NCBI GenBank assembly: GCA_002698995.1
Contig: PAAX01000023.1
Location: forward strand, 62,001 to 126,000
Length of the DNA stretch: 64,000 bases
Direction of reading: 5' to 3'
From: Ignavibacteriota bacterium
GTDB lineage: Bacteria; Bacteroidota; Ignavibacteria; Ignavibacteriales; Melioribacteraceae
Position numbers and translations under genes: made by a program. Within the stretch, counting starts at the first letter, position 1. Every line of letters starts with the position of its first letter. The notes under the pieces were generated by a model. That model was not told the origin of the DNA. It did not search any database and saw only the letters and a list, made by a program, of their open reading frames with translations. Shown here in pieces: positions 27,352 through 36,779 of the stretch.

Positions 27352-29092
27352 ATTATTTTTTTTTCTTTTCTTAATCTCTCTCCAGGCTCAAACAATTCAA
27401 AAGATTGATGTTATTGGTGCAAAAGAATTTTCTTCTTCCGAATATATCAATTGGTCAAAGGTTAGTATTGGAAGCAGTTTTCAAGAAGAACTAGTAGATA
27501 CTATTAAATACAACATCAAAAGAAATCTTAATGATCTTGGTTATTTTAATAGTGAATTAAAAATTTCAGTCGATTCTCTTCTTCAAGAGTCTACCTATTC
27601 AATTAACCTTAGCTATAATATAAATGAAGGTTCGCCATCATACATAAATAATATTTCTATCAGCGGGATTAATAAAATTGATTCCGCAAATATTTATCAG
27701 CAGTTCAGTTTTTTAGAAGGGGAAATTTATTCATCAAATAGATTGGAAGAAGTAATTTCAAACTCTCTTGATTACCTTGAGGATAATGGTTTCCCATTTG
27801 CAGTAATTAAAATCAATTCAGTTGTTTTTGAAAATGACACATTGAATGATGAAAGCAATGTGAATATAAATCTGATGTTTGAAAAAGGATTTCTCGGAAA
27901 AATTGATAACATCGAAATTTTAGGAAATACAAAAACCAAAGATTATGTAATAACAAGAGAACTGAGAATTGATTCCTCAGAAGTTTATTCACAAAACAGA
28001 ATTGATGAAATTCCCCCAAAGCTAAATCGTTTAAGATTTTTTCAGCCGGTTAAAAGACCCCTCTTCTACTTAAATAATAAGGATGAAGGAATACTTCAGA
28101 TATCTGTTGAAGAAAAAGAGACAAATAATTTTGATGGTGTTGTTGGTTATGTTCCGGGGAATGATAATGAAAAAGGTTACTTTACCGGATTCGTAAACAT
28201 TAGTCTTAGAAATTTATTCGGAACCGGACGCGGTGCGGCTTTCAGATGGGAGCAGCTCAGCCGCGAAACTCAAGAAATTGAAATTAAATACCTTGAACCA
28301 TGGCTCTTTAGTTATCCTTTCAATATAAATTTAGGATTGTTCCAGAGAAAGCAGGATACAACTTATGTACAGAGACATATAAATGTTCAATTAGATTATT
28401 TGGCTACTGAAGAAATTTCAGCAGGATTTATTTTTGAAACTCAGGCTACTATACCAACAGATAACGGAACAAATCAATTTACAGTTTTTAATTCATCAAC
28501 AATTACAACCGGAGTAAATTTTCAAATTGATTCACGAGATGATTTTTATGCTCCTACTTCGGGCGTTTATTTTTTGAACAGCTATAAATACAGCAGAAAG
28601 AAAATAAATGGTCCGGAAAGATTTATTACTTCGCAAACAGAAACTAATATTACTCTACAGAAAATAGAAGTTGATTTTAACACATTTTTTGAAATATTTA
28701 ATAGAAACATTATTGCAATTGGAGTTCATGGGCGAGAACTACAAGGTTCTTTCTTTGAGATTAGCGATTTATATTTTCTAGGTGGAACAAATTCTTTAAG
28801 AGGATATAGAGAAAGACAGTTCCAAGGGAACAGACTTTTATGGTCAAATCTAGAGTACAGATATTTACTAACAAGAAGATCATTTGCGTTTGCTTTTTTT
28901 GATTCTGGTTACTTTTTAAGAAGTGAAGATCAATCAAGAAATATTCAAAAAATATCAGATGTTAAATTAGGTTATGGAATTGGTATTAACTTGGAAACTG
29001 GTCTTGGCGTTTTGGGTGTCAGCTTTGCTCTTGCTCAAGGAGATTCATTTAGTGAAGGTAAAATTCATTTCGGATTATTAAACGAATTTTGA
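27329..29092 (+). CDS. TamA/BamA-like outer-membrane protein with POTRA domains
   Basis: A 587-residue Omp85-type protein. The signal peptide (about LFFFLFLISLQAQ) is followed by POTRA-like domains: IQKIDVIGAKEFSSSEY, YINNISISGINKIDSANIYQ and GKIDNIEILGNTKTKDYVIT. The C-terminal 16-stranded-type barrel includes RNLFGTGRGAAFRWEQ, LGGTNSLRGYRERQF (the lid-loop RGY motif) and ends LLNEF. With about three POTRAs it is shorter than BamA and closer to TamA. It probably inserts or translocates a subset of outer-membrane proteins. The start is within the end of the kinase gene. Confidence 0.87.
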   Translation: MMIPQTIKLFFFLFLISLQAQTIQKIDVIGAKEFSSSEYINWSKVSIGSSFQEELVDTIKYNIKRNLNDLGYFNSELKISVDSLLQESTYSINLSYNINEGSPSYINNISISGINKIDSANIYQQFSFLEGEIYSSNRLEEVISNSLDYLEDNGFPFAVIKINSVVFENDTLNDESNVNINLMFEKGFLGKIDNIEILGNTKTKDYVITRELRIDSSEVYSQNRIDEIPPKLNRLRFFQPVKRPLFYLNNKDEGILQISVEEKETNNFDGVVGYVPGNDNEKGYFTGFVNISLRNLFGTGRGAAFRWEQLSRETQEIEIKYLEPWLFSYPFNINLGLFQRKQDTTYVQRHINVQLDYLATEEISAGFIFETQATIPTDNGTNQFTVFNSSTITTGVNFQIDSRDDFYAPTSGVYFLNSYKYSRKKINGPERFITSQTETNITLQKIEVDFNTFFEIFNRNIIAIGVHGRELQGSFFEISDLYFLGGTNSLRGYRERQFQGNRLLWSNLEYRYLLTRRSFAFAFFDSGYFLRSEDQSRNIQKISDVKLGYGIGINLETGLGVLGVSFALAQGDSFSEGKIHFGLLNEF

Positions 29093-29093
29093 T

Positions 29094-29930
29094 ATGAAAA
29101 AAATTAAATACTTCATCATAATTACTAGACCTGTGAATTTTGCCATTTCATTTTTATCTCTTATTGTTGCCGGATTGATATGCAACAATAACCAGCTAAA
29201 TCTCAATATCATTTTTGCTGCTGTATCTGCTGCTTTTGTTGGTTCTGCAGGAAATATAATAAATGACTATTTTGATATTGAGATTGATAAAATAAATCGA
29301 CCTAACAGAATTCTTCCTTCAAATAAATTATCTCTTAAAGAAGTCCAAATTGAATTTATTGTCTTAAATCTGGCTGCAGTGGTTTTAAGTTACTTAATAA
29401 ATAATTATGCGCTAATAATTGTGATCTTTTCTATAACTGTAATTTTTTCTTATTCTGCATATTTCAAAAAGATTCCACTGTTGGGAAATATTTTAGTCTC
29501 ATTCTTTACGGGATTAGCTTTTATTTACGGCGGAGCTGCAGTTGAGAATATTTCAGCAGCAATTATTCCTGCTGTTTTTGCTTTTACTACAAACCTTATT
29601 AGAGAACTCATCAAAGACATTGAAGACATAAAAGGGGATTCTGCTAATAATGTTTTTACTTTTCCTTCAAAGTTCGGTATCCAAAAGACAAAATATTTGA
29701 TACTTTCTTTAACAATTATGTTAATGATTTTAACTACAATTCCATATATTCTGGAAATATATAAGATAGAATTTTTCTTAATAGCTATGAGCTTTATTAA
29801 TCCTTTATTTTTATTGATGTTGAAAAGATTATTTGAAAATGATGAATTGAGTAACATGAAATCATCAAGCAGAATAGTAAAAGTAAATATGATTATTGGA
29901 TTAATCGCAATTTATTTAGGTGCAGTGTGA
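29094..29930 (+). CDS. UbiA-family prenyltransferase, DGGGP synthase-like
   Basis: A 278-residue polytopic prenyltransferase. The first Asp-rich motif is NDYFDIEIDKINRPNRILPS near 58-77 and the second is RELIKDIEDIKGD near 167-179. The NRPNRILPSNKLS form is closest to geranylgeranylglycerol-phosphate geranylgeranyltransferases and relatives that are widespread in Bacteroidota. It could instead prenylate a quinone ring; no ubi or men gene is adjacent. It starts 1 bp after the TamA-like gene and overlaps rnhB by 4 bp. Confidence 0.82.
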   Translation: MKKIKYFIIITRPVNFAISFLSLIVAGLICNNNQLNLNIIFAAVSAAFVGSAGNIINDYFDIEIDKINRPNRILPSNKLSLKEVQIEFIVLNLAAVVLSYLINNYALIIVIFSITVIFSYSAYFKKIPLLGNILVSFFTGLAFIYGGAAVENISAAIIPAVFAFTTNLIRELIKDIEDIKGDSANNVFTFPSKFGIQKTKYLILSLTIMLMILTTIPYILEIYKIEFFLIAMSFINPLFLLMLKRLFENDELSNMKSSSRIVKVNMIIGLIAIYLGAV

Positions 29931-30562
29931 GTTTTGTAAATCCTCTTAAAAAATTTGATTTAGATTATATCAAAGATTCATCTAAACTACTAGCCGGAGT
30001 TGATGAAGCCGGAAGAGGTCCATTAGCCGGACCTGTTGTTGCTGCCGCAGTTGTCTTTAAGAATAGTATTGATATTCCTCTTGTTGATGATTCGAAAAAA
30101 ATAAAAGAGAGTGATAGAGAAATTTTATACGAAAGAATCATAAATGAATCGATTTCATTCGGGATTGGAATTGTTGATAATAACGATATTGATGAGATCA
30201 ATATTCTGCAGGCTTCTCTGAAAGCAATGAAAATTGCTGTGTATAATCTTGATGTTGAACCTGATATTATTTTAATAGATGGTAATAAATCATTTGTAAT
30301 GAATAAAGAAATTCATACTGTAGTTAAAGGAGATTCAAAATCATTTTCAATTGCTGCTGCATCAATAATTGCTAAAGTTGAACGCGATAGAATAATGAAG
30401 AATTTATCATTACAGTATCCTGAATATAAATGGGAGAAGAATAAGGGTTATCCAACTAAAGAACATTTTGAACTTGTTAGGAAATATGGAATTACTCCTT
30501 TTCATAGAAAAACTTTTTTGAAGAAATTTTTAAGTGAAGAAATACAGGAATCTTTACTATGA
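29927..30562 (+). CDS. rnhB: Ribonuclease HII
   Basis: A 211-residue type 2 RNase H that removes RNA embedded in DNA. The metal-site residues are visible in GVDEAGRGPLAGPVVAAAV near 24-42 (Asp, Glu), IILIDGNKS (Asp) and SIAAASIIAKVERDRIM (Asp). The start is GTG at 29927, overlapping the prenyltransferase stop as GTGA; no ATG lies between it and the DEAGRGPLAG motif, so GTG is the probable real start. It overlaps yraN by 4 bp. Confidence 0.95.
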   Translation: MSFVNPLKKFDLDYIKDSSKLLAGVDEAGRGPLAGPVVAAAVVFKNSIDIPLVDDSKKIKESDREILYERIINESISFGIGIVDNNDIDEINILQASLKAMKIAVYNLDVEPDIILIDGNKSFVMNKEIHTVVKGDSKSFSIAAASIIAKVERDRIMKNLSLQYPEYKWEKNKGYPTKEHFELVRKYGITPFHRKTFLKKFLSEEIQESLL

Positions 30563-30924
30563 CAAACTACAACAAAAGAGAGTTCGGTTCCAAAGGGGAA
30601 GAGTTAGCAGTAAATTTTTTAACTAAATTAGGTTATGAAATAATTGAACAGAACTATCACTTTGGGCATGGCGAAATAGATATAATTGCAAAAGATGTTA
30701 AGAAAAATCATTTGGTTTTTGTTGAAGTTAAATCAAGAAAGAATGATGAATTTGGTCCCCCCGAATTAGCAGTTACACCAAGTAAACAAAGGCAGCTTCG
30801 TAAAATTGCTTCTGCATATTTGTATGAAAAGGAGATTTCGGATATAGACTGCAGAATGGATGTTATTGCAATTGAATTTCAGCATAAACCTCCATTAATA
30901 AATCATATAGAAAATGCTTTTTAA
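30559..30924 (+). CDS. YraN/UPF0102-family nuclease-like protein
   Basis: A 121-residue protein with a restriction-endonuclease-like fold. Key residues are EELAVNFLTKLGYEIIEQNY, then GEIDIIAKD (Asp) and LVFVEVKSRK (E-x-K), the family signature. It is commonly next to rnhB, as here, with a 4-bp ATGA overlap. The true substrate is undefined; the fold suggests a DNA-processing or Holliday-junction-like activity. It ends the block; a 75-bp gap follows. Confidence 0.9.
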   Translation: MTNYNKREFGSKGEELAVNFLTKLGYEIIEQNYHFGHGEIDIIAKDVKKNHLVFVEVKSRKNDEFGPPELAVTPSKQRQLRKIASAYLYEKEISDIDCRMDVIAIEFQHKPPLINHIENAF

Positions 30925-30999
30925 CTCAACTTTAATTTTACTTTTATATTATATTAAAACTAGATTTACTATTTTGCGATAAGTAAAAAGTTAACCTAA

Positions 31000-31809
31000 A
31001 TGAAAATTCCTCAAATAAAATATTTGCGTAAACCTAAAGCAAGTGATTATATGTACTTGTTTTTTGCAAATATTACCGGATTAACAGTTTTTGTAATCGA
31101 ATTCTTTAAACAACTCTTTATTCCTCCATATGAAATAAATGAAGTAAAAAAACATATGGATGAACTGGGAGTTAAAACTTTCCCGATTGTAAGTGTAACG
31201 GGATTTATAATCGGATTAGTTCTCGCAATGCAAAGTCAGCCTGTACTTCAGAAATTTGGTGCTACCGATTTTCTTCCGGCAACGGTTTCTCTCAGCGTAA
31301 TTCGTGAACTTGGTCCCGTTATTACCGCTTTAATTTTTGCCGGCAGAGTCAGTTCGGGAATTGGTGCTGAACTTGGTTCAATGAGAGTTACAGAACAAAT
31401 AGATGCAATGGAAGTTTCTGCAATTAATCCTTTTAAGTATTTGGTTGTTACTAGAGTTATTGCAACAACTATGATTCTACCTATATTAACAATTTATGTG
31501 ATATTTCTTGCACTTATAGGTGGTTATATTGCTGTTATTATTACAGAAAATATGAGTTTTCAATATTATCAGAATGCAGTTATTGGCGCTGTTGAGTTTG
31601 GTGATTTAATTCCCGGAGTTGGTAAGACATTTGTATTCGGATTTATAGTTGGAATTGTTGGTGCTTATAAAGGTTTTACAACCGATGGAGGAACAGAAGG
31701 AGTTGGAAGGGCTTCAACAACTTCTGTGGTGATTGCTTCATTATTAATTCTTGTTTTTGATTTGGTACTTGTAAAATTAAGTTTAATGCTATGGCCGACA
31801 CTAGGGTAG
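31000..31809 (+). CDS. mlaE: MlaE-family ABC transporter permease
   Basis: A 269-residue polytopic permease of the phospholipid/MCE transport system. Typical segments are FPIVSVTGFIIGLVLAMQSQ, FGATDFLPATVSLSVIRELG, then ALIFAGRVSSGIGAELGSMRVTEQIDAMEV near 107-136, the hallmark loop of this family. It overlaps the ATPase gene by 19 bp and, with MlaF and MlaD homologues downstream, would form an inner-membrane complex that moves lipids to or from the outer membrane. Confidence 0.92.
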   Translation: MKIPQIKYLRKPKASDYMYLFFANITGLTVFVIEFFKQLFIPPYEINEVKKHMDELGVKTFPIVSVTGFIIGLVLAMQSQPVLQKFGATDFLPATVSLSVIRELGPVITALIFAGRVSSGIGAELGSMRVTEQIDAMEVSAINPFKYLVVTRVIATTMILPILTIYVIFLALIGGYIAVIITENMSFQYYQNAVIGAVEFGDLIPGVGKTFVFGFIVGIVGAYKGFTTDGGTEGVGRASTTSVVIASLLILVFDLVLVKLSLMLWPTLG

Positions 31810-32540
31810 TTGAAATAAAAAATCTTTCCAAAAGGTTTGATGAACTTGTGGTTCTCGATAACATTTCAATTGATGTTAAAGAAGCTGAGAATCTTGTTGT
31901 ATTTGGAAGAAGCGGAACAGGAAAAAGTGTTTTGCTGAAATGCATTATTGGTCTGCTTAGACCAGACAAAGGTGAGATTAAAATCAACGATAAAAATGTT
32001 ATTAACATTCCTCTTAAAGAATTAAATGAAATTAGAAAGAATATCGGTTTTTTATTCCAAAGCGGTGCATTGTACGATTCGATGAATGTAAGAGAAAATC
32101 TTGAATTTCAATTGATAAAAAATACTGATTTCACAAAAGAAGAAATTGAACATAAGGTTCATGATGCATTAAAGAAAGTATCTTTGGAACAGGCAATCAA
32201 TAAAATGCCTTCCGAACTTTCCGGTGGTATGAGAAAAAGAATTGCTTTGGCAAGATCAATAATTGCAGAACCTAAACTAATGCTTTATGACGAACCGACT
32301 ACCGGACTAGATCCGATAACATCAAAAGAGATTAGTGAATTGATTCTTAATCTGCAGAAATCATTAAATATGACATCAATAGTTGTTACACATGATTTGA
32401 TCTGCGCAAACATTATTGCAGATAGAGCAATATTCTTGAAAGAAGGACATATTGCATATCAAGGAAATATTGACGATTTAACTTCATCTGAGGATAAATT
32501 CTTACGTAATTTCTTCAGTGAAAAAATCATAAAAGAGTAA
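31791..32540 (+). CDS. mlaF: MlaF-like ABC ATPase
   Basis: A 249-residue ABC ATPase that powers the MlaE permease. Walker A GRSGTGKS near 40-47, the Q-loop in NIGFLFQSGALYDSM (the FQ-x-GALYDS form is typical for MlaF), the signature LSGGMRKRIALARSI, Walker B LMLYDEPTTGLDP and the switch His in VVTHDLICA are all present. The start lies inside mlaE. No mlaB or mlaC gene is in the window. Confidence 0.93.
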   Translation: MADTRVVEIKNLSKRFDELVVLDNISIDVKEAENLVVFGRSGTGKSVLLKCIIGLLRPDKGEIKINDKNVINIPLKELNEIRKNIGFLFQSGALYDSMNVRENLEFQLIKNTDFTKEEIEHKVHDALKKVSLEQAINKMPSELSGGMRKRIALARSIIAEPKLMLYDEPTTGLDPITSKEISELILNLQKSLNMTSIVVTHDLICANIIADRAIFLKEGHIAYQGNIDDLTSSEDKFLRNFFSEKIIKE

Positions 32541-32552
32541 TTAGGAGCTAAA

Positions 32553-33602
32553 ATGTTTAAAAATATTGAAGGAGCACGTTTAGGAATTTTTGTCTTTTTA
32601 GGAACGGTTCTTTTAGTTTTTTCAATTCTTTTAATTGGAAACAAAGATTCACTTTTTGTTTCTACTCTGCAGGTAAAAACTTATTTCCAAAGTGTACAGG
32701 GATTAAAAGCAGGAGCTCCGGTTAGATTAAGCGGTTATGATATTGGAAATGTAAGTCAAATTACTCTTGTTCCCGATGGTTCAGGTCAAGTTGAAGTTGT
32801 TATGAATATTCAGAAAGAATTAGCTCAGTTTATCAGGATTGACAGCGAAGCATCAATTGAAACCGAAGGTTTGGTTGGAAAGAAAATTATAATTATTACT
32901 GCCGGCTCTAAAGATATGGCTCCTATTCAAGAGTTTGGAATTATTAAATCGGAAGACCCGATTTCTATTTCAGAAATATTTAATGAAACAAAAGATGTAA
33001 TGAAATATTTGAATGAAATCACAAAAGAATTTTCCGAAATTGTTGCAAAGATAAATCAAGGTGAAGGTACAATAGGCAGACTGGTAAATGATGAAGAGCT
33101 TTATGAATCTACAGTTAAAATAACCAACACAGCAGATAAAAGCTTAAAACAAATCAACAAAAGATTTGAAGAAGTATCAGAGATTATTGTTGGTCTTAGC
33201 GGAAGTTATGAAAGCATAGTTATGAATATTGATTCTACTATTATTGATGTAAAACATTTAATCTCAAAAGTGGAAAAAGGAGAAGGAGTTTTAGGTGCTT
33301 TAGTTTCGGATAGAAGCTCTTACGATTCTATCAAAACTATCATTACTAATTTAGTCTCTACAACAGAACAGTTTGAAAAAGGGGCAACCGGATTTGCAGA
33401 AAACATGGAAGCCTTAAAGCACAACTGGCTGTTCAAAAAATATTTTGAAGAAAGAGGTTACTGGGATACTTCCGAATATGAAAAAGAATTGGATAATAAA
33501 ATCGAAGAAATAAAAACTCAAAACGAACTGCTTGATCAAAAAATTAAAGAATTAAAAGATTTAGAAGCCTCAATTGAGAAAGGGACTGTTTCAAAAGATT
33601 AA
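32553..33602 (+). CDS. mlaD: MlaD-family MCE protein
   Basis: A 349-residue substrate-binding subunit. An N-terminal membrane helix (LGIFVFLGTVLLVFSILLIG) is followed by one MCE domain (TYFQSVQGLKAGAPVRLSGY through VGKKIIIITAG, about 42-130). The rest is a long helical tail with repeats of KINQGEGTIGRLVNDEELYE and KVEKGEGVLGALVSDRSSYD type, then a charged coiled coil at 300-345. Longer than E. coli MlaD (about 180 residues), which suggests a longer bridge across the periplasm. It completes the mlaEFD operon. Confidence 0.9.
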   Translation: MFKNIEGARLGIFVFLGTVLLVFSILLIGNKDSLFVSTLQVKTYFQSVQGLKAGAPVRLSGYDIGNVSQITLVPDGSGQVEVVMNIQKELAQFIRIDSEASIETEGLVGKKIIIITAGSKDMAPIQEFGIIKSEDPISISEIFNETKDVMKYLNEITKEFSEIVAKINQGEGTIGRLVNDEELYESTVKITNTADKSLKQINKRFEEVSEIIVGLSGSYESIVMNIDSTIIDVKHLISKVEKGEGVLGALVSDRSSYDSIKTIITNLVSTTEQFEKGATGFAENMEALKHNWLFKKYFEERGYWDTSEYEKELDNKIEEIKTQNELLDQKIKELKDLEASIEKGTVSKD

Positions 33603-33606
33603 AGTG

Positions 33607-33743
33607 GTCATTGCGAAGCGGTTTTTGCTGAAGCCTGCCTCGCTTTGCTTTGCAAGGCGGGCAATCTGTTGAATTCAACTGGAAAATGAGATCACTTCGC
33701 TTCCTGCCTTGCGTTGCTCAGCAAGGCGGTCGCTCATGATGAC
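33607..33743. repeat. REP/MITE-like intergenic element
   Basis: A non-coding, GC-richer stretch between mlaD and uvrA. It begins GTCATTGCGAAGCG and ends CGCTCATGATGAC, which form imperfect inverted ends. Inside are two hairpin-like pieces built from GCCTGCCTCGC / GCAAGGCGGGC and CCTTGCGTTGC / CAGCAAGG. This arrangement (GTCATTGCGA...GCAATCTG...GAGATCACTTCGC) is that of a dispersed palindromic repeat found in many environmental genomes. Only one full copy is in the window. Confidence 0.7.
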
Positions 33744-33880
33744 GTAGCTGTTTTTGAGACAGCCTCTTTTCTTTCCAATATCATTTCAAATTATTCATCA
33801 CAATTCAAAAATAAATGAAACTTATTCAGTCTCAATTATTTTTGCTATTTTGAATGTTTGGATTTAACAACACTTAGAAA

Positions 33881-36667
33881 ATGAATAAGAAAAAATCAGA
33901 AGAAAAATTAGTTATAAAAGGGGCAAGACAACATAATCTCAAAAATGTTGATATTGAAATCCCAAGAAATAAATTAATTGTTTTTACCGGAGTAAGCGGA
34001 AGCGGGAAATCATCTCTTGTATTTGATACAATTTATGCAGAAGGACAGAGAAGGTATGTTGAAAGTCTTTCTTCATATGCCCGCCAGTTCTTGGAAAGAA
34101 TTAATAAACCTGAAGTTGATATAATTACAGGTATTTGTCCCGCAGTTGCTATTGAGCAGAAAACCGGTTCAAAAAATCCAAGATCAACAGTCGGAACAAG
34201 TACGGAAATTTATGATTACTTAAGACTACTTTATGCAAGAATCGGTAAGACAATCTGTTTTAGCTGCGGAAAAGTTGTTGCTAAAGATACTGTCGGTACT
34301 GTTTCGGAATGGCTTGAGACAAAAGAAGAAAGTGATAAATTCTATTTGGCGTTTCCTATTCATTCGCATGAAGGGAGAACAATTCAAGATGAAATTGATC
34401 TCTTAATTAAAAAAGGGTTTTTCAGAATTTATCATAAAAATGAAATTATTAATCTCAATGAAGAATATGCACTCCCAAAATCTAAAGATGAGATTTTTGT
34501 TGTTATTGACCGATTCAAAATCAAAAAAGGAAGAGTTCGGGAAACTTTAGCTGATTCTATAGAAACTACTTTTAAAGAAGGGGAAGGAAAATTAGTAATC
34601 ATAAATGCCGATACAAATGAAGGAAAAGATTTCAATCAATTTTATGAATGCTGCGGAATTAGATACGAAGAGCCTGAACCAAGATTTTTCTCTTTTAATA
34701 ATCCATTTGGCGCTTGTCCGGTTTGCCAAGGATTTGGAAAAACTATGGATTATGACATGGATTTGATTGTTCCTAATCCAAATCTCTCAATTATAGATGG
34801 AGCAATAGCACCTTTTAGAACGGTTAAATTTTCTAAATATGCCCGCGATTTAATAACAGCAGCTAAAACTCAAAAGATTCCTATTGATAAACCATTTAAA
34901 GAACTTACTCCAAACCAAGTTATCCTTATTAGAAAAGGGTTTAACGGGTTTATTGGAATTGACGGATATTTCAAAAAGCTTGAAGAGAAAACTTACAAAA
35001 TGCACATTCGTATTTTGCTCAGTAAGTACAGAGGTTACACAACTTGCAGTGCTTGTAAAGGATCAAGATTAAGAAGAGAAGCTCTGCAAGTAAAGATTAA
35101 TGATAGATCAATTCATGAAATAGTAAAACTCCCGATTGTAAAAGTTCTCTCATTTTTTAATGATCTTCAGTTAACCGATTATGAACTCCATGTTGCAGAA
35201 AGAATTCTAAAGGAAATCATTAAGCGATTGACGTTTCTTAACAATGTTGGTTTGGGATATCTTACATTGGATAGATTAAGTAATACTTTATCCGGTGGTG
35301 AAACACAAAGAATAAATCTTGCAACATCACTCGGTTCTGCATTAGTGGGAACATTATATGTACTCGATGAGCCGAGCATTGGACTTCATCCTAGAGATAA
35401 TTCCAAATTGATTGAACAGTTGAAAAACTTAAGAGATATCGGTAATTCTGTTTTGGTAGTTGAACATGATTCGGAAATGATGGAAGAGGCAGATTTAATT
35501 GTTGATATGGGTCCAAAAGCTGGAACGAACGGCGGAGAAGTAGTTGCAATAAATACATACGAAGATTTGTTGAAGAATGAAAAATCATTAACAGGAAAAT
35601 ATTTATCCGGCAGACTTAACATTCCATTACCGGATAAAAGAAATACAAAAGAAACAAGATCAATTAGAATAAAAGGGGCGAGAGAAAATAATCTTAAAGA
35701 TGTTAATGTTGAATTTCCTCTTAATAAATTTGTAGTTGTAACCGGAGTAAGCGGTTCTGGTAAAAGTACATTGGTACATGATATACTTTACGGCGGAACT
35801 GCAAAACTGCGAGGATTAAATCCAAACAAAATAGGGAAGTATGATTCATTAGAAGGTTATGAAGTAATTGATGAAATAGAAATTGTTGATCAATCTCCGA
35901 TTGGTAAATCCCCCAGATCTAATCCGATAAGTTATGTTAAAGGTTATGAAATAATTAGAGATTTATTTGCTTCAACTCCTCAAGCCAGATCAAGAGGATA
36001 CAAACCGGGTTATTTCTCATTTAACGTTCCCGGCGGTAGATGCGATACATGCGAAGGGGAAGGATTTGTAAAAATTGAAATGCAGTTTCTAGCCGATTTA
36101 TATCTTGAGTGCGAAGATTGTAAAGGGACAAGATTTAAAAAAGAAGTTAGAGATGTTACCTACAGAGGTAAAAATATTGTTGATGTTTTGGACATGACAG
36201 TAGATGAAGCTTTGGAATTTTTTACAAATGTTCCTAAAGTTTCAAAACATCTGCAGGTACTTGCTGATGTTGGATTGGGATATATAAAACTTGGTCAGCC
36301 TTCAAATACTTTATCGGGCGGGGAAGCACAGAGAATAAAACTTGCTCTTCATCTTTCATCACAAAAAAAGAATAAGCATACTCTCTTTATTTTTGATGAA
36401 CCGACTACCGGACTTCATTTTGATGACATTAATAAACTGCTTAAATGTTTTAATATGCTTCTTGAAAATAAAAACAGCGTTGTTATAATTGAGCATAATT
36501 TAGATGTGATAAAATGCGCCGATCATATAATTGATATGGGTCCGGATGCAGGTGAATTTGGCGGAGAAGTTTTAATAACTGGAACTCCCGAAGAAATAAT
36601 GGAATGTACAAAATCACATACGGGCTTATATCTTAAAAAGTATATTGATAATCATAAAGCAGTTTGA
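33881..36667 (+). CDS. uvrA: Excinuclease ABC subunit A
   Basis: A 928-residue UvrA, the damage-sensing ATPase of nucleotide excision repair. The first ATPase half has KGARQHNLKNVDIEIPRNKL and GVSGSGKSSL near 38-47 with the insertion SSYARQFLERINKPEVD; the second has KGARENNLKDVNVEF and GVSGSGKSTL. Two ABC signatures (NTLSGGETQRINLA and NTLSGGEAQRIKLA) are intact. Zn-finger Cys pairs are CFSCGK, CPVCQG, CSACKG, CDTCEG and CEDCKG. It stands alone after a 278-bp gap. Confidence 0.98.
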   Translation: MNKKKSEEKLVIKGARQHNLKNVDIEIPRNKLIVFTGVSGSGKSSLVFDTIYAEGQRRYVESLSSYARQFLERINKPEVDIITGICPAVAIEQKTGSKNPRSTVGTSTEIYDYLRLLYARIGKTICFSCGKVVAKDTVGTVSEWLETKEESDKFYLAFPIHSHEGRTIQDEIDLLIKKGFFRIYHKNEIINLNEEYALPKSKDEIFVVIDRFKIKKGRVRETLADSIETTFKEGEGKLVIINADTNEGKDFNQFYECCGIRYEEPEPRFFSFNNPFGACPVCQGFGKTMDYDMDLIVPNPNLSIIDGAIAPFRTVKFSKYARDLITAAKTQKIPIDKPFKELTPNQVILIRKGFNGFIGIDGYFKKLEEKTYKMHIRILLSKYRGYTTCSACKGSRLRREALQVKINDRSIHEIVKLPIVKVLSFFNDLQLTDYELHVAERILKEIIKRLTFLNNVGLGYLTLDRLSNTLSGGETQRINLATSLGSALVGTLYVLDEPSIGLHPRDNSKLIEQLKNLRDIGNSVLVVEHDSEMMEEADLIVDMGPKAGTNGGEVVAINTYEDLLKNEKSLTGKYLSGRLNIPLPDKRNTKETRSIRIKGARENNLKDVNVEFPLNKFVVVTGVSGSGKSTLVHDILYGGTAKLRGLNPNKIGKYDSLEGYEVIDEIEIVDQSPIGKSPRSNPISYVKGYEIIRDLFASTPQARSRGYKPGYFSFNVPGGRCDTCEGEGFVKIEMQFLADLYLECEDCKGTRFKKEVRDVTYRGKNIVDVLDMTVDEALEFFTNVPKVSKHLQVLADVGLGYIKLGQPSNTLSGGEAQRIKLALHLSSQKKNKHTLFIFDEPTTGLHFDDINKLLKCFNMLLENKNSVVIIEHNLDVIKCADHIIDMGPDAGEFGGEVLITGTPEEIMECTKSHTGLYLKKYIDNHKAV

Positions 36668-36700
36668 AAAATTGATTTATTCTTGATGAGATTTATAGAA

Positions 36701-36724
36701 AATGCCCGAAGCTGATCGGGCATT
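36701..36724 (+). terminator. Hairpin terminator after uvrA
   Basis: AATGCCCGA pairs perfectly with TCGGGCATT around the loop AGCTGA, 33 bp after the uvrA stop. The trailing T run is weak (GTTGAATTCATTT). It also separates uvrA from the convergent CBS gene. Confidence 0.6.
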
Positions 36725-36779
36725 GTTGAATTCATTTAGCAGTATTGAAAAATTGCCGGTAAATAAAATTAATTGAAAA

